The notes beneath the pieces were generated by a model. The model was not told the origin of the DNA. It did no database searches and was given only the letters and a program-made list of their open reading frames with translations. From assembly GCF_021390495.1 (NCBI RefSeq), contig NZ_JAJEJP010000001.1, forward strand, positions 3,224,001-3,288,000: DNA of 64,000 nucleotides. The letters run 5' to 3'. This document shows positions 63,555 through 64,000 of this stretch, piece after piece. Both the position numbers and the translations under genes were made by a program. The stretch comes from Paraburkholderia sp. ZP32-5 (GTDB lineage: Bacteria; Pseudomonadota; Gammaproteobacteria; Burkholderiales; Burkholderiaceae). How positions within the stretch are numbered: the first letter of the stretch is position 1; the number at the start of each line of letters is the position of its first letter.

Positions 63555-64000
63555 TCAAGACGTTGACTTCTTTGCAGCCGAAATTATCTCGGCGAGTTTT
63601 TTGTGCGACAGGGGAACAACCTTGGTGAGCTCTGTTGCGGCTTTCTGCGCTGATAGCGTCGGGTCGATATTCGCCCTCCAGTGCGCTACCGCATCCTTGA
63701 TTAGTTCGCGGCTTTCGGCATGTCGCAGCTTCGCCATTTCAGCGGCCGGATTCCTGTTGGTACCACACGCAGCAATCGCAAAGGCGTATCGCTCGCAAGC
63801 CACTCTAAACAAAACCATAGCCTCGTCGTCGCTACGGCAGTCAGATATGAGCTTCAAACAGCAATGAATTCCCGTGGCGAGATCTCGCTCTATCCTAGTT
63901 GCATTTACCCATGCACGAACGAAGGGTGACGTCTCAGCTAGCAGATGCGACGGCTGCGCCAGCGCCTTGTACGCTCCCTCGATCTCATGGAGGACAGGAA
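63555..64000 (-). CDS. Hypothetical protein, 5' end beyond the window
   Basis: The frame is open from the stop at 63555 to the window edge, 148 codons, with no start codon required inside. The visible part reads HEIEGAYKALAQPSHLLAET, LISDCRSDDEAMVLFRVACE and HWRANIDPTLSAQKAATELT. A TTG at 63857 could be mistaken for a start. Helical; no family recognised. Confidence 0.6.
   Translation of the reverse strand, partial: PVLHEIEGAYKALAQPSHLLAETSPFVRAWVNATRIERDLATGIHCCLKLISDCRSDDEAMVLFRVACERYAFAIAACGTNRNPAAEMAKLRHAESRELIKDAVAHWRANIDPTLSAQKAATELTKVVPLSHKKLAEIISAAKKSTS

Larger units (their letters stand above)
50904..64000. mobile_element. Prophage-like element integrated at tRNA-Leu, right end outside the window
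   Basis: A DUF4102 integrase just downstream of tRNA-Leu, tail fibre and tail-fibre assembly genes, a serine recombinase, a RepA-like ATPase in a chain of overlapping small genes, AlpA and a possible host-range or serotype protein. Capsid, terminase and portal genes are not in the window. The distal attachment site was not found before 64000. Confidence 0.85.

Overview
The window is GC-rich chromosomal DNA from a Burkholderiales bacterium, most probably Paraburkholderia or Burkholderia. Grounds: a catBCA catechol ortho-cleavage operon, a RibBA with a degraded GTP-cyclohydrolase half next to ribH-nusB, ubiD, trmB, uppP and two Tar/Tsr-like chemoreceptors, all in strongly GC-biased codons. No rRNA operon and no CRISPR array was seen. 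Two tRNA genes are present, Gly(CCC) and Leu(CAA), and each marks an integrated element.

Core region 1 (1-26.6 kb). A TIM-barrel amidohydrolase (cut by the window start) and a D-2-hydroxyacid dehydrogenase are followed by a chemoreceptor, two secreted serine-hydrolase-like proteins and two translationally coupled dynamin-like GTPases. Next come catA-catC-catB, transcribed leftward from a promoter region with a perfect ATAC-N7-GTAT LysR-type box but no adjacent catR. The rest is a VOC protein, ribBA-ribH-nusB, an aminotransferase, a lytic transglycosylase, ubiD, a LysE exporter, a threonine-dehydratase-like enzyme, small exported and hypothetical proteins, a DUF2520 protein, an EthD protein, YggT and a second chemoreceptor.

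Genomic island (26.64-46.79 kb). A 43-bp direct repeat flanks about 20 kb of lower-GC DNA. The left copy is the 5' half of tRNA-Gly; the right copy lies in the complete tRNA-Gly, so the island rebuilt the tRNA on its right side. It carries a PrimPol-helicase, a tyrosine integrase, an AT-rich 38-bp inverted repeat that may be an origin, and no phage structural genes. Cargo looks defensive: a leftward operon of an 80-aa helical protein, an XRE regulator and a retron-type reverse transcriptase; a three-gene cluster of unknown function; and a Hachiman hamA-hamB pair with two extra genes (an 83-aa protein with an internal repeat and a DUF3223/DCL-like protein). A CatB-type acetyltransferase and several small exported or membrane proteins are also present.

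Core region 2 (46.8-50.9 kb). trmB, uppP, a DUF1439 lipoprotein, a YkgJ-type cysteine-cluster protein, a TolB/PD40-like exported protein lying between two copies of a 64-bp repeat, and tRNA-Leu.

Prophage-like element (50.9 kb to the window end). A DUF4102-type integrase lies just downstream of tRNA-Leu. It is followed by a GT-C-like membrane protein, tail-fibre assembly protein and modular tail fibre, small phage genes, a serine recombinase, a RepA/KaiC-like AAA ATPase in a chain of overlapping small genes, and an AlpA regulator. The last gene runs off the window and the right attachment site is not visible.

Many starts were moved from the longest open frame to an internal ATG or GTG with a visible ribosome binding site. 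Short genes of 35, 43, 44 and 59 codons were added from reading the sequence.
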